Counted from the first letter of the stretch, positions 1-10,931 are shown. The stretch: 64,000 nucleotides of DNA from Linnemannia elongata (GCA_036320915.1 JAXBDG010000012.1:62001-126000); one strand, 5' to 3'. Made by a program: numbers and translations. Notes: generated by a model from the sequence alone, not told the origin.

Positions 1-79
1 TATTTTTTTCACACGAATGTACCATTCCTAGGTACTTATCCAATCATTTTACCCTTTGCATATATTTCTCCTGTTGTAG

Positions 80-1847
80 AACCCTGACTACTGGTATCAT
101 TGGTCCCGTGATGGCGCCTTGACCATGGATGTAGTTGCAAAGTTGTATGCCAAGGCTGTTGCCGCAGGCGATAGCACCAACGCCAATGTCTACAAGACAA
201 AGATACAATCCTGGATCATCTTTGAGGCTGGTCTCGCCTCCCGTACCAACCCCACTGTCAGTATTACTGGAAACTCTGCTGACAATGTCGGAGAGCCAAA
301 GTTCAATGTGGATGGCTCGGCGTTCACTGGAGCATGGGGTCGCCCTCAGAATGATGGACCCGGTCTCCGTGTGCGCACCATCATGCGCTTCTTGGATTCT
401 TATGTCAGCGCTACTGGCGATACCACCTATGCCGCCAGCCTCAGCTCGCAGATCCAGAAGGATCTCGACTATATTGTCCGCAACTATGCAAACACTTGCA
501 CCTCTGGAACCCCTTGCTTTGATCTTTGGGAAGAAAAGTCAGCCCAGCACTGGTACACCCAGATTGTACAGCGTCGTGGACTCTTGGCAGGAAAGTCATA
601 CTTTAGCAAGTGGTCATCAAATCCTACTTTGGTCAGCAGCTACCAGGCCGTCTCGTCCTCCTTGGAGACAATGATGGCCAGTCACTGGAACTCGACTGCT
701 GGGTACATCAATGAAATGAAGGATATCACTGGTCGCAAGAGTCCCGATACTGCTATTATGTTGGGTTCGATCCATTCTTTCGATTCTGACAACTACAACT
801 CTCCTACCAACGATCAAGTCCTTCGCACCGTCTGGCACTACGCTCGCTACTTCAAGGGTCACTTTACCATTAATCAAAACCGTGCCAGCTATGCTCCTTT
901 GGTCGGTCGCTACATGGAAGATGTCTACAATGGTGGTGGTATGTACTCTCATCGATAACTTGATATCCTAGAAAATTACTTGTATGATTTTTGCCTTTTA
1001 TTTTGTGCTGACATTGTCACTCTCAATTTTTTCTTTTCTCTCATTCTCTCTCAAAACAGACGGTGTGAACAACGATGGCGCAGGACCTTGGTTGTTGGCT
1101 ACAGCTGGTATGGCAGAGTTTTACTATGTTGCTGCAACTTCGCTCTTCCAGGCTGGATCCGCCTCAGTCACTGCCAACAATCAGGACGTCTATCAATACT
1201 TTGGTGTTACAGCTAACGTTGGCAGCACCATCACGGGTTCCAGCCTTGTCACTCTTGTCAACAATCTCTTTGGTGAGGGTGACGCTTACCTACAGACTCT
1301 ATCGTACTGGATGGGATCCAGCCAGATGATGTCTGAGCAGTTCAACCCTAAGACTGGTGCTCGCCAGGGTGCTCCTCACTTGACCTGGTCATATGCCTCT
1401 TTGATCACCGCCAAGTTTGCCCGCGATACAGCCTTGACCATCCTGTCTGGAAATTCGACTACGCCTACTAGCTCGGCAACCATGACTGCCACCACAACCT
1501 CAGCATCCAAGACCACGACCACAACCACGGTCTCTCCATCGCCAACGGCTGTCACCACCAAGTGCAATGTCGCTGTTTCCTCCCGCATTGACTGCGGCGT
1601 TACTGGCACCACTGAGGCTCAGTGCGAGGCTAAGGGTTGCTGCTGGAACCCTCTCCCCAGCGGCACTAGTGGTCCCTGGTGCTTCAATACTGGAGCCGTT
1701 ACCACCTGCAGTGTTGCTGTCTCTTCCCGTGTCGACTGTGGCGTTGTCGGTACTACTGAGGCTCAGTGTGGTGCCAAGGGTTGCTGCTGGAGCCCTCTTG
1801 CTAGCGGCGTTAGTGGAGCCTGGTGCTTCAACGCTGTTCCTGTTTAA
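80..1847 (+). CDS. GH15 glucoamylase with two C-terminal trefoil domains (5'-partial)
   Basis: This gene encodes a secreted glucan 1,4-alpha-glucosidase that releases glucose from starch or glycogen. Its 5' part lies outside the window. The visible exon begins at 80 after an intron ending TTGTAG, and the first codons read NPDYWYHWSRDGALTMD, a hallmark GH15 block. The exon ends at 938 at a GTATGT donor. A 121-base intron runs to the CAG at 1057-1059, and the join restores a Gly-Asp-Gly-Val-Asn reading. GH15 landmarks are WGRPQNDGPGLR, the catalytic-acid region CFDLWEE, and the catalytic-base region SEQFNPKTG followed by LTWSYASL. After the catalytic domain comes a Ser/Thr-rich linker (about 1455-1560). 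Two P-type trefoil modules follow, each with six Cys and the order C..R..CG..C..CCW..CF, then the stop. The family is clear. The trefoil tail may bind glycans, which is inference. Confidence 0.93.
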
Positions 1848-2837
1848 AACGAGCACTCGATTGATTTGAGTAGTGTCCAGAAAAAAAGAAAACAAGGACG
1901 ACCACATTAAAGTTGAATGATTCACTTTTCTCAACTCTTCATTTCCTACAAATTCTCTTGACAAGCTGCGAAGCAGAATGACCAACAAAAATGTGGATAG
2001 TTAGCTAAATCGAAAAGCTCAGACTCCCAAAATACAGCCAGGTTTCATTCATATTTTTCATTAGTTTCATTTTCTTTTGAAGACTATGTTTATGATTCAT
2101 GGGAGATGTTGCCCAGTGCTTGAATTAGCTGGCCAAGTCGAATAACATGAAGACTTAAGCTTATTATCCGGCAGCGCCTGCTACTCACTACCAACATTGA
2201 AAGAAAACAAGAGAGAACATGAGAGAGGGCATAAACGAGAGAAATCAAAAAAATGAAACTAAATAACCTAAACAAGTGAGAGACCCCTCGTTCAGTATTA
2301 ATTCCTGAGTGGGACTACACGGACTAATCCGTCGTCATGTTAGCCACATCATTTGCCATGCATACTTCATAAAATGCGCTCGTCTTCAAGCATCGCTGCT
2401 GCTTCAGAGATGGGTGTGAGATTGAATATTTGTTGCTCTGGATGACGGTGGATCTGTTCCGGCTGTTAGACGCGGTACAATTGGAATTGATGAGAAGTTT
2501 GGCGGCGTTGACATAGTAAATTTCCTGAAAGAATGAAACCCACAAGATTCGATGCACTATGACTGGAGAATTGCTGCATCTGAGGAACGGGATGTGGACT
2601 GGATAATTGCTCGCTAGGTGTGGTACTCCTCATGAGAATGTTGGTGATTCAGGCAAGCCGAGAGAGGTAGAGAGTGTAAGGCGGCTAACATTTCTTGAGC
2701 ACTACAGTCGATTCTTCAATTGACAATGACCGTCATATAGCAAACATTTCCACTGCTACTGCAATAAGAAAAGGTCTAGAGGATTAAAGATTATGTTTAT
2801 AAGATTGATGGGTTTAAGTACTGGTTAAGAGTTAGGG
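1848..2837. other. Intergenic region without a recognisable gene
   Basis: AT-rich 3' flank of the glucoamylase gene. No open frame resembles a known protein, and no repeat is shared with the rest of the window. Confidence 0.5.
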
Positions 2838-2905
2838 TGGTGATGGCGAGGAGGGCTACGTGGAGGTGGTGATGACGAGACCGGCTATGTGGAAGTGGTG
2901 ATGAG
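2838..2905. repeat. Short tandem repeat of about 30 bases
   Basis: About two and a half imperfect copies of a unit containing GTGGAGGTGGTGATG and GGCTACGTGG variants. No function is apparent. Confidence 0.5.
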
Positions 2906-2994
2906 GGGGGACGCGTAAGGATCGGGCCGCGTTGAGTATAGTGCCGTCCTATGTCGATGATATCCGTTTGCATCATGCCCGTTTTAAAAAGGTA

Positions 2995-3985
2995 TTAAGT
3001 CTTTGTTTTGCGTTTCCGTTCGAAGTCTGCGAGCATCGTCTTGACGTTGGTGAGTGAGGATCGTGGTTCTCAAGTCGAATCGTCTTCCGTATATCCTTCC
3101 ATTTGATAAGCCATCAAGGCGACTTGGACTTGCCAACAGTTTTGTAATCCACAATTTTTTCAACTTCCCATTTTCTGTACCATCGGTGAGTTCGGGTAGG
3201 GGTCGGTCGTTGGTCGGGGGTCCAATCGTGGCAGGATGGTATGGTCGCAATAGGTCAGCGTTAAAGACCGAGTGTTGGCGCATGTGGGTGGAAGGTCAAG
3301 TTTGAAGGCGTTCTTGTGGACTTCTTCAATGATCGTGTGTGGGCTGAGGTACTTGGGCTCGAGTTTCCAAGAGGGCCTATTGTTGTGAGCAGCCAGAGAA
3401 ATATGTTCAGCGCTGAGGAGAACTTGATCGCCCACTTTGAGAGTACAAGGTCTTTGAGTTTTGTCCGCCTGAAGTTTTTGCTGCTCCTGGGCATCGCGGA
3501 TCCGACCCTGGGCCAGGGCCAAGGCAGAGGCTTGTTGCTTCACAAAGTCGTTGACGGCAGGCGCTGAGGTCGGGGTCGGGTGGAAGAGAGCTGCTGACAC
3601 TAGAGGGTGGTATCCGTTGTTGAGGTCAAAGGGAGAGAATTCGGTAGAGGCATTGCAACGGATTAGGTTTAGTTTTCTGGTGTTTAGTCATATCTGTCAC
3701 CCTAGCTATATGACTCTTATAGCTCACACATCCTAGAAACCTAGTCGCCCTCTCAGGTATATATAGTTGTAACATTGTAATAATAATCACCATCATTTCC
3801 CCAACTCCTCTGTGCTGCGCAAGTTATTGCAGGCATGTTTGGCGTTGTAAGCGAACTCCATCATAGGGAGGAGTTGGTCCCAATCGCGTTGATTTTAGGA
3901 GATATAAGCACGAAGCATCTCCTCCAGGGTTCGATTTGCGCGTTGCGTTTGTCCATCAGACTGAGAGTGATAAAAAACGAAGAGA
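2995..3985 (-). pseudogene. Ty3/chromovirus pol relic (integrase C-terminus plus chromodomain)
   Basis: Read on the minus strand, three frames together recover the 3' part of a Ty3/gypsy pol gene. First comes an integrase core piece with SQSDGQT and ANRTLEEMLRAYIS. A C-terminal integrase segment follows, with ALALAQGRIRDAQEQQK, LKVGDQVLLSAEHI and LDLPP. The end is a chromodomain (VEKIVDYK, YTEDDST, a stop where TWEP is expected, LTNVKTMLADFERK) that terminates at 2995. Frameshifts and an in-frame TGA replacing the conserved Trp show that it is dead. A 178-bp solo LTR interrupts it. It is clearly diverged from the intact chromovirus at 47532-52736 and so belongs to another family. Confidence 0.85.
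3654..3831. mobile_element. Solo LTR with 5-bp target-site duplication
   Basis: The 178-base element begins TGCAACGGATTAGG and ends GTTATTGCA, so it has TG...CA ends and a short terminal inversion. It is flanked on both sides by GGCAT (3649-3653 and 3832-3836). A TATATATA-like box lies inside. It sits within the chromovirus relic and therefore inserted later. It resembles the element at 9708-9900 along its length. No internal coding region remains, as expected after LTR-LTR recombination. Confidence 0.85.
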
Positions 3986-4434
3986 AAACTGACGACAGAA
4001 CATCTGCAGCACAATTGCTTCAATTGCTACCGAAAAATTCTCATTTCTTTTTTTACTATGGAGAAGGGTAGCCATTTACGGAATTGCGAAAACAAGTACA
4101 GGAGCAAGAACAAGAACAAGGAGAAAGCTGAATGCCAAGAGATGTAAACAGATGTAAGGCTAATAACATGTCGAGGTAGAAAAGGTGCGAGAAGCAGCGA
4201 CGAGAGTGGCAGGTTATGTTAGAAAGGTGGAACAGGTGTTCTAGCAAAAAGCAGGAGTGACGGTGTGAATGTAGAATAAGAGAGCGTGACATTAAGCTAA
4301 ATCATTTCTTGTTGAAGAAGCAACGTTAGCCCAGCTTTGTGACATAGTATGCCATTGTTCACCGGCGTAGATTGTTTTCAATGCAGCGCTTTTGACCCCA
4401 TTAAACAAAATAAAGCATGATAGGACTTACCAGG
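3986..4434. other. No recognisable gene
   Basis: Purine-rich stretch with GAACAAGAACAAGG-like low complexity near 4100. Nothing here can be assigned to a family. Confidence 0.4.
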
Positions 4435-4592
4435 TATTGTGCCTTTCAACCAAAATGATGTAAAAAATTAACCGCTAATCCAGCTGTGAGCGGGGTTTGC
4501 ATGGGTGTAGAACAAAAAATGTTGACCTGAATAGTTGGCTAATCGGGGTTTAGTGGCCAAAACAAAACATTTTATGTGAAATGCCCAATATA
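4435..4592 (+). repeat. Dispersed repeat Z, copy 1 (about 157 bp)
   Basis: This segment closely matches 20044-20192. Shared blocks include TTAACCGCTA, GTGAGCGGGGTTTGCATGGG and GGCTAATCGGGGTTTAGTGG. The matches stop near TATTGTGCCTTTCA on the left and GCCCAATA on the right. No coding capacity or terminal inversion is seen, so it could be a small non-autonomous element or a SINE fragment. Confidence 0.75.
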
Positions 4593-4604
4593 TATATGTT
4601 GTCA

Positions 4605-4640
4605 TCTCCCTCGCGAGCGAAGGTGCGGATGCTATTCTAG
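4605..4640 (+). mobile_element. Helitron-like 3' terminus (plus strand)
   Basis: A TCGCGAGCGA-type hairpin is followed by a short spacer and CTAG at 4637-4640, with T as the next base. This is the pattern expected of a Helitron 3' end inserted between A and T. Related termini occur at 36907, 37919, 38881, 40443 and 56129. The 5' end of this copy was not found. Confidence 0.5.
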
Positions 4641-4868
4641 TCCCACACATATTGTGCGAGTACGAAATAGTTTGTCTAGAAAGAACTAACCAAGAGTCCA
4701 TCGCGCTCTTGTTTTGTTCCGTCGCCCATCCACTTGCCATGTCAGACATATGGCATGGTTGTGTCTCAAGGTGTTCTTCAGTACGGCCAACCAACCACAT
4801 GAGGCACGTTTCTATCAATCATTTCATTCCCTGTGACTACCAAGACAAAATTGAGAGCCTACGGGAGA

Positions 4869-5612
4869 CTAGATGAGACCGCGGCTACGCCGCGGTTGCG
4901 GATTCGCCGAATGGGGAACACCAATCGTACTTCTTGGGATAAAAGGAAGGATGAAATAGGGTTCTGTTTATTCCACGATACAGTAAAGAAAGGAAGAAAG
5001 AAACAATACAGAAATGGGATCTAGGAGAAGAGGAAATTAAAGAATAAAGAAGCCAAAGAGAGTAAAAGAATTAAAGGAAGAAGGGAAAGGATGCTAATTT
5101 TCAAAACGTTTTGTAGACGACATGTGTATGATCCTTCTGGTGTTGCCATTGATAGTTAAAACGTTCAGGTAGTTCTCGTTTGTGCTTCGAGATAGAGCAA
5201 CATGTAACTGCTCGTGTGAAGACAGGCTAGGGAAGATACAGGCCTACAGTTTGGAGGGTCTGCCCTTACGACTTGTTGATCGTCAAGGCAAAGACTGGCT
5301 TGATGGGGAACTGGAGCCTCCGAAAAATACTGGTGACGTGAGGTTATCCGTTGAGTTGAAAGGAACTCGCGGGATTACGACCTTGTTGTTTTTGAATGGA
5401 CCAGATAGAATCGTTGCCATAATGACTTTTTTTTTAAGCACCCGGATGATCAATTTGGTACCGTTGCAGAGTCCCTTCCTGGAAGCTAGATTGCATAGCA
5501 GAATGATGGGCACTCCTGGTTTAAGAGTCAGTCGAAAAGGTAGCAGTCCTGCTGGATTCAATGAGTCCAAGAACTCAGTTGGATAGTTAGTGACACAGTT
5601 GGCGTTGGAGAT
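4869..5612 (-). mobile_element. Helitron remnant (minus strand) with helicase 3' part
   Basis: On the minus strand the element ends with a CCGCGG/CCGCGG hairpin (4879-4895), a short spacer and CTAG at 4872-4869, with T following. The helicase relic at 5094-5612 lies just upstream in the same orientation, the expected order of a rolling-circle element. The 5' part is missing. Confidence 0.7.
5094..5612 (-). pseudogene. Helitron Rep/helicase relic (Pif1-like C-terminus)
   Basis: Minus-strand reading gives TNYPTEFLDSLNPAG, LKPGVPIILLCNL, GLCNGTKLIIRVL and VVIPRVPF. After a frameshift near 5310 it gives RRLQFPIKPVFALTINKS, GQTLQTVGLYL, VFTREQLHVALSR and a stop at 5094. These are the late motifs of the Pif1-family helicase domain of Helitron RepHel proteins, which drives strand unwinding during rolling-circle transposition. 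A TAA interrupts the Lys-Ser-stop-Gly-Gln segment and a second lesion shifts the frame. Nothing upstream of the late helicase motifs is present. Confidence 0.88.
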
Positions 5613-5715
5613 GGAAGGCCTAGGTCAATAGTTGAACAGCATCGTTTTCAATACAGAGCAAGCACAGAGCAGAATGATCGAGAAAAAAAAAAAAAAAAAA
5701 AAAAAAGGATAAAAC

Positions 5716-5830
5716 TGTTTGCAGTCCTGTGCCTGTAACTCTAAATTTCCAGTCCTGCTATGCCTGTATGCATGTTTTTGCAGTCCCCTGTCGTCCTGTA
5801 CAGTCCCCCCCTTCTACACCATGCAAACTT
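5716..5830 (+). repeat. Dispersed repeat Y, partial copy
   Basis: Matches in inverted orientation the segments at 6605-6790 and 19573-19745. Shared blocks are AAATTTCCAGTCC, TGCCTGTATGCATG and CAGTCCCCTGTCGTCC. An A-run (about 5680-5706) precedes it. No protein is encoded. Confidence 0.75.
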
Positions 5831-6604
5831 GCTTGTTTGTGAATAGGCCTTCCGTTAGTACCTGTTTGGCATCTTGGCTACCTAAGATTGAACAATTTTT
5901 TTATAATTCCATTTCTTTCCATTAATAGTAGAGGGGACTATATGTCAACTCTTCAGCTCTTTCAAGTCGCCACCGTCCAGTCACAGTCGTCCCAGAACCC
6001 TGGCTCTGCGCCTTAATACCGTGGAGGAGATCCGAGTAAGATTCTCATCTCGATGTGGAGTAGAGCCACAATCATGCCAAATAAAATACACTTTTCTTTT
6101 GCAGCCGTGTCCGTGCAAAGCCATGTCTCAAAGGCCCCAGGTAACAGAGTGCTGAATGAGCCTAGTATCAAAAATCAAAGTCGCCTGCTCCGTAACAACC
6201 AAGGGTGAGGGGAGGATCCCCTGGTAAAAGGGGGCTGTTGCACAAAGTCCACGGTTAAAAAGCTTCTTTTACAAAAGAGAGCTGTTGTTCAAGAAGTTAA
6301 TCCGTCACCAGCGTTCTTTTTTCGGGTTGCTTCCGGCACGTGATTTGCCTTAATTCCAACCTCCTGTAAATCCAGACAAATTCAAAGTAGAGTTGAGAAT
6401 AACACTGTATGATTCCTTTGATCGTTACAACGCAAACGTCGATGACTGGTATCGCGTTGAGAGTGCATTGGTTAGTTTGCTCCTTGTCTCTTTACAATGG
6501 ACTCACAAGCTGCATCTGCGTTTAATAGTCCAATACATAGAGCTGATTGAGGAATTCACAGCTTTCCTATAACTCTGCCTGAACCCCCCTCCTGTGAAAC
6601 AATG
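5831..6604. other. No recognisable gene
   Basis: Mixed-composition sequence between two inverted copies of repeat Y. I see no open frame with recognisable motifs. Confidence 0.4.
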
Positions 6605-6790
6605 CTTCTGGAAATGAGTTAGACATAGACATGCCTCACTGGTACCGCAGTACCATCACGCCATAGTTATGAAAGTGCAAGTAAAAATAATATTTACACG
6701 GTGTAGAAGGGAGAGACTGTACGGGACGACAGGGGACTGCAAAAACATGCATACAGGCATAACCGGACTGGAAATTTAAAGTTACACACT
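6605..6790 (-). repeat. Dispersed repeat Y, copy 2
   Basis: Nearly the full repeat. Its blocks ACATAGACATGCCTCACT, CATAGTTATGAAAGTGC and ATATTTACACGGTGTAGAAG are shared with 19573-19745. It forms an inverted pair with 5716-5830. An A-run follows. Confidence 0.75.
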
Positions 6791-7004
6791 GCAAAAAGTC
6801 GTATCCAAAAAAAAAAAAAAAAAAAGACCAGTATGTCATGAGCAAAGGTATCAAGTGATTAAGGAACAGGTAGAGGGTTGTTTATTGGCTATTTCTTTTC
6901 TGACGAAATGAACAGCATCTAATACAAATGAGGGAAGAACTGATGGTGGTAGTCGTACATGCTTTTGGACAACCCGCTACCAGCATACCCAATGTTGGCG
7001 CCCA

Positions 7005-8040
7005 CTAATCTGGATATCCACCCTCATCCTCGAAAAGTCCTTGCTTGTTGTACTCGTAATAGAAGTTCAGTTCACCATCACCATCTGAAAAATCCAAGGT
7101 GTCTGCTCCCAGATCGTCTTCAATCTCTTCAGCAAGCTCCTGTAATACGGTAGCTGGAAGATCATCATAGGGCATGTCATCTTCGTCCTTTGTCTCGGAA
7201 AGGTAGGTGTTGGGAAACTGAAAGGGACGGCCTATAAGTTGCAAATACCACTCCTACATATATAACCAAGGAACTGGATGGCAGTTTCCGATCGTGCTCT
7301 CAATCGACAAATCCAGGCACACCTCAGGCCGGAACCGTACCAGCGCGTCAGGAGTCCATCTTGGTGCGAAACCACATTCCTGACTAAAATTGCACTCGTC
7401 ACGAAGGGCGTCAAATCGAGAGGACTGTTGGGGTCACGGAGGAAAAGAAAGGGGATTTGGTCATCAAAGGAAGGATATCCTGCTTGCCAGTCGGAGCATC
7501 CATGTAGTATGCTAGGGCAAGGTGACCAAGATACTGCACGTACCGCGTTAGACGGATCATTGGACAGCAGTCAAAAATTGGCAAAGGCCCTGGTATATTA
7601 CACCGCCGAGAAAGGCAAAGGGCATGGGGGTCTTGATCAAGGCAAAACTTGGATTGAAAGTCCTTCGAGTTGTTCCAAAGACATAAGCGAAGTGTATGCT
7701 GGTGTGAGATGGGTACACAGCTCTATAACGGGAAAGGATTGTCTAAGTAGTCGACGCGGACGCGAAGCCACGCAGGAGCACATGGTAAGAGTATTGATTT
7801 TGTTCGCTGTTGTGGAACTTTTGCATAGGCTGCGGTGTGTTGAAGAGGAGTCATGACCGTCACGGCCAAAGGAAGTGCAGAGAAGCGATGGCACGTTCAC
7901 CCTTCTAAATACATGCCGTCATTCCAGTGACATAATGGCTCGCCAGGGGCCGGGGTGTACGCCAGATGTCCGCAGGGAGTGTCTTTGGTGGGTAAATGGG
8001 TGTTGGAGCGTCCATTGTAGCAAAACCTCGCCAATCCACA
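7005..8040 (-). pseudogene. Eroded host gene of unknown function
   Basis: Several minus-strand segments read like protein but lie in different frames with stops between them. In order they contain APTPIYPPKTLPADIW (about 8010), RAVYPSHTSIHFAYVFG and TPMPFAFLGGVIYQ (about 7720-7580), LLPLMTKSPFLFLRDPNSPL-like (about 7480), VCLDLSIESTIGNCHPVP (about 7300) and an acidic C-terminus with LAEEIEDDLGADTLDFSDGD ending at 7005. Short introns could explain some joins, but I find no convincing donor/acceptor pairs, so decay is the better reading. I do not recognise the family. Confidence 0.35.
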
Positions 8041-8159
8041 TCCTACAGCGTAATTAGACTTGAACCACTTGGTTGATCGACTGGGCCAGAGGACTTTTGA
8101 TCGACTTTGCAAGATGACTCGTGATGGTGCGGACATTGCGTATCGACTGGCCTCACCCA

Positions 8160-8798
8160 AGGCAACGGTTCTGGCAAGGGGTTGAGGGTTGAAAGTGAGC
8201 TTGCTGTGGCGTGGTGGAAAGAACTATTGAACACCAAAAAAAAGGTAATTATATACCTACGACGCATTATACCATGCAGTCGAAATACAGAGCCAAGGTA
8301 CAATAAACGCACTCAAAAGAAAAAACACTACCTCCAAGTGATCGTGGACCACCACCCCTTTTACATGAGGGTGTGGAATTGCCATGCCGTCGATTTGAGG
8401 ATGAGGGGAATAAGGGTGATGAGAGAAATGAGAGGAGTTGAAGACGGGCTGAAGGAGTAACGAAAAGCGAATGAGTGGTGAGGAATAAACGAATACAGGT
8501 GGGAAGTGGGGTTAAAGAGAGGAGGTCAAGAAAAGTAAAAGGAAGGAAGAAAGAGAGGGAAAGGGAGAGATTAGGTTGTAGGAAACAGTAAAACGGACAT
8601 AAGATGTGAGAAATTGATACGCTCACATTCTATCAACCTACCAATGAATTGATGATATGAAACGCGTGCGCTCTCTAATCTCAAATTCTTGAGATGGAAA
8701 TTCTTGAGAGAGGAATTTAACGCATGTATCTATACATCCATCTCTTCATTTTGCAGCTCTCTCTCAATGTAACTATTATCCTAGGAGGTGAGTTGGGG
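8160..8798. other. No recognisable gene
   Basis: Strand-asymmetric, purine-rich DNA (about 8400-8580) with no supported coding region. Confidence 0.4.
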
Positions 8799-8810
8799 TG
8801 AGTACACTCC

Positions 8811-8843
<33 letters not shown>

Positions 8844-9063
8844 TTTTTTATTTGTGGCTTTTAACTGTGATTAGAGTAGGTATTCGTTTTGCGCTATGGC
8901 TTTCTTAATTTCTGTAGTAATGCAGTCAGAGATTTCCTCCGAGGACCGTGTGATTTGGTGTAGAAAGAGGATGGTGTTTGCTGTGTTTATGCCTATAAGG
9001 CAGCAAGCCAGCAGTTGTGGGGGGGTAATGTTGTATTTGGGCTTAATGGAGAAGGTGGGGGTG
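8811..9063 (-). mobile_element. 5'-truncated LINE copy with 12-bp target-site duplication
   Basis: A 26-base T-run at 8811-8836 is the poly(A) tail of a minus-strand retrotransposon. Upstream of it the minus strand encodes PQLLACCLIGINTANTILF, closely matching the C-terminus of the LINE ORF at 61933-64000. TGAGTACACTCC occurs immediately outside both ends (8799-8810 and 9064-9075). This is a textbook 5'-truncated target-primed insertion of about 250 bp. Confidence 0.92.
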
Positions 9064-9282
9064 TGAGTACACTCCACTATGCTCTATGCTCTTAGGAGGT
9101 CAGAAAGAGGAGGAGAGCAAGTCACGGAAAGTCCCGTGACAGTTGACCTGTCCGCTTGAGTAGAGAAACTTTGACATTCCAAAAAAATTAGATTTACCTA
9201 GTAACTTTCATCACTGCATCTTCTATATCCATACTTCTACCCGATCCTACCTTGAGAGGTCAATCCTACCTTGCTCCAGTCA

Positions 9283-9668
9283 AGATTCGCGACAGGTTAG
9301 GGATAGAGAAAAAAAGAGTATATGCACAGCGCATGAACAGAGAATAGGGGTATGGGAATATGCATGGTGTGGGCATAGAAAATGGAAAAATTATGAATGA
9401 CGATGAAAAGGGGTACTGAGGGAAGAGGAAAAGTACGCATACACAGCTCATAAGGGTGAAAAAGGGTGTGAGAAAAGATTCATGACAGGTTAGGGATAGA
9501 GAAAAAAAGAGTATATGCACAGCGCATGAACAGAGAATAGGGGTATGGGAATGTGCATGGTGTGGGCATAGAAAATGGAAAAATTATGCATGACTAAGAA
9601 AAGGGGTACTGAGGGAAGGGAAAAGTACGCATGCACAGTTCATAAGGATGAAAAAGGGTGTGAGGACG
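9283..9668. repeat. Tandem duplication, 193-bp unit, two copies
   Basis: The segment beginning AGATTCGCGACAGG at 9283 recurs at 9476 as AGATTCATGACAGG and stays highly similar over the whole unit. A third fragment containing ATGCACAGCGCATGAACAG lies near 9958. No coding function is evident. Confidence 0.85.
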
Positions 9669-9707
9669 CCAAGGTGTGGGTAACAAAGACATGCGCCAGA
9701 GCGTCGC

Positions 9708-9900
9708 TGCAACAGATTAGGTTCATTTTTTACTATTAGTTAAGCGCTCATGGTTATTGCTCTTTCTACCTTTGACTCTTGATGACACATAACCTAGAAA
9801 CCTAGTTCCTCTAGTTGCATATATATCTGTAGCATAATAATAACAATCATCATCAACACTCCAATCCCTGTTTCCCCTATTTCAATCTTCAACTATTGCA
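9708..9900. mobile_element. Solo LTR with 5-bp target-site duplication
   Basis: The 193-base element begins TGCAACAGATTAGG and ends AACTATTGCA. It is flanked by GTCGC at 9703-9707 and 9901-9905. It matches the solo LTR at 3654-3831 in its start, central CCTAGAAACCTAGT, TATATAT box and end. Confidence 0.87.
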
Positions 9901-10150
9901 GTCGCAAGTCAGTAGTTTCATATTAGTGAATGCCGTGGCCAACAAAAAGAAAAAGGGTATGCACAGCGCATGAACAGAGAAAAGACCTCATTATGCACAA
10001 TGCATATAACACTTCATCCAACCATTCTTATTATTACACAATTGATCACGTCATGAGTCACCATGTGCATTTGACCGAGAACCGAGACTCCCGAGAACCA
10101 AAATAACTTCCCATTCCATTTTCAAATGAAACACTATCAATTGACAGCAC

Positions 10151-10158
10151 CATAAATA
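10151..10158 (+). promoter_or_regulatory. TATA-like box of the 10.2-kb secreted protein gene
   Basis: CATAAATA lies about 70 bases upstream of the ATG at 10227, a normal fungal distance. Confidence 0.4.
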
Positions 10159-10226
10159 CCAGTCCTTTCCTCCCTTTTTTTTGGTAACTATCCATCACCA
10201 TATATCGGACTTCAATCTCCTCAATA

Positions 10227-10556
10227 ATGCACTTGATAAAACTCACCCTACTAGCTTCCCTTGCCTCAGTTGCCTTCAGCCACTGTGTCCGAAACGCAAG
10301 CGATTGCCCACCCGGCACCCAGGCCGAGAACGAGCCCGAAATCTGCAGGGATCTTGGTTACCCTCCACAGTACCATCTGCTCTGCGTGAGTGGTGTCAAT
10401 GCTCGCCAGGGATCCCTCGATCGCTGGTTCCCCCGAGGCTCTAGTCGTCAAGCATCACTACGCAAATCCATGTGCGGTATACGTGATGACCCGTGCGATA
10501 GTGTTTTTGACTGTTGTAGCAGCAACTGCGACTTTACATTCGGCAGATGCTATTAG
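10227..10556 (+). CDS. Small secreted cysteine-rich protein (knottin-like C-terminus)
   Basis: The gene encodes 109 residues with a clear N-terminal signal peptide (MHLIKLTLLASLASVAFS) and ten cysteines. The last six follow C-x6-C-x5-CC-x3-C-x6-C, which resembles inhibitor-cystine-knot folds. The N-terminal half (C-x6-C-x12-C-x12-C) is not recognised. The start is chosen because it gives the signal peptide and follows a TATA-like box by about 70 bases. No intron is needed. Small Cys-rich secreted proteins of fungi often act in antagonism or host contact, but nothing here proves a role. A spurious frame is possible but unlikely given the signal peptide and Cys spacing. Confidence 0.72.
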   Translation: MHLIKLTLLASLASVAFSHCVRNASDCPPGTQAENEPEICRDLGYPPQYHLLCVSGVNARQGSLDRWFPRGSSRQASLRKSMCGIRDDPCDSVFDCCSSNCDFTFGRCY

Positions 10557-10876
10557 GGAGCATTGTACCCTGAATCTTGATACATGTTATCTTCGACCAA
10601 GAACGAACATTTGTTCCAAATGAAAAAAAAACTACTGCAAAGTATTTCCACAGTCCACATACTACTGACTTAATGTGACAGTATCGTAGACTGTCCCCTG
10701 CGTTGCCACCATTATCATGCCTCCATCACTAGTATAAATACCCATCTCTCTGTATAATAAACAACATCCGTTTCTGCCTCTATCTCTTGCCGCCACCCTT
10801 TCTCCGCTGCTATTATACACATTCGTAAGATTCAGGACCGTAGGTCTATTTGTATTCAACTAAAAATGGTACAATG
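10557..10876. other. No recognisable gene
   Basis: 3' flank of the secreted-protein gene up to the 28S rRNA relic. Nothing is recognised. Confidence 0.4.
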
Positions 10877-10931
10877 CGGTAATCGTCGCGTTCTAGCACG
10901 GGTTCTGACTTAGAGGCGTTCAGTCATAACC

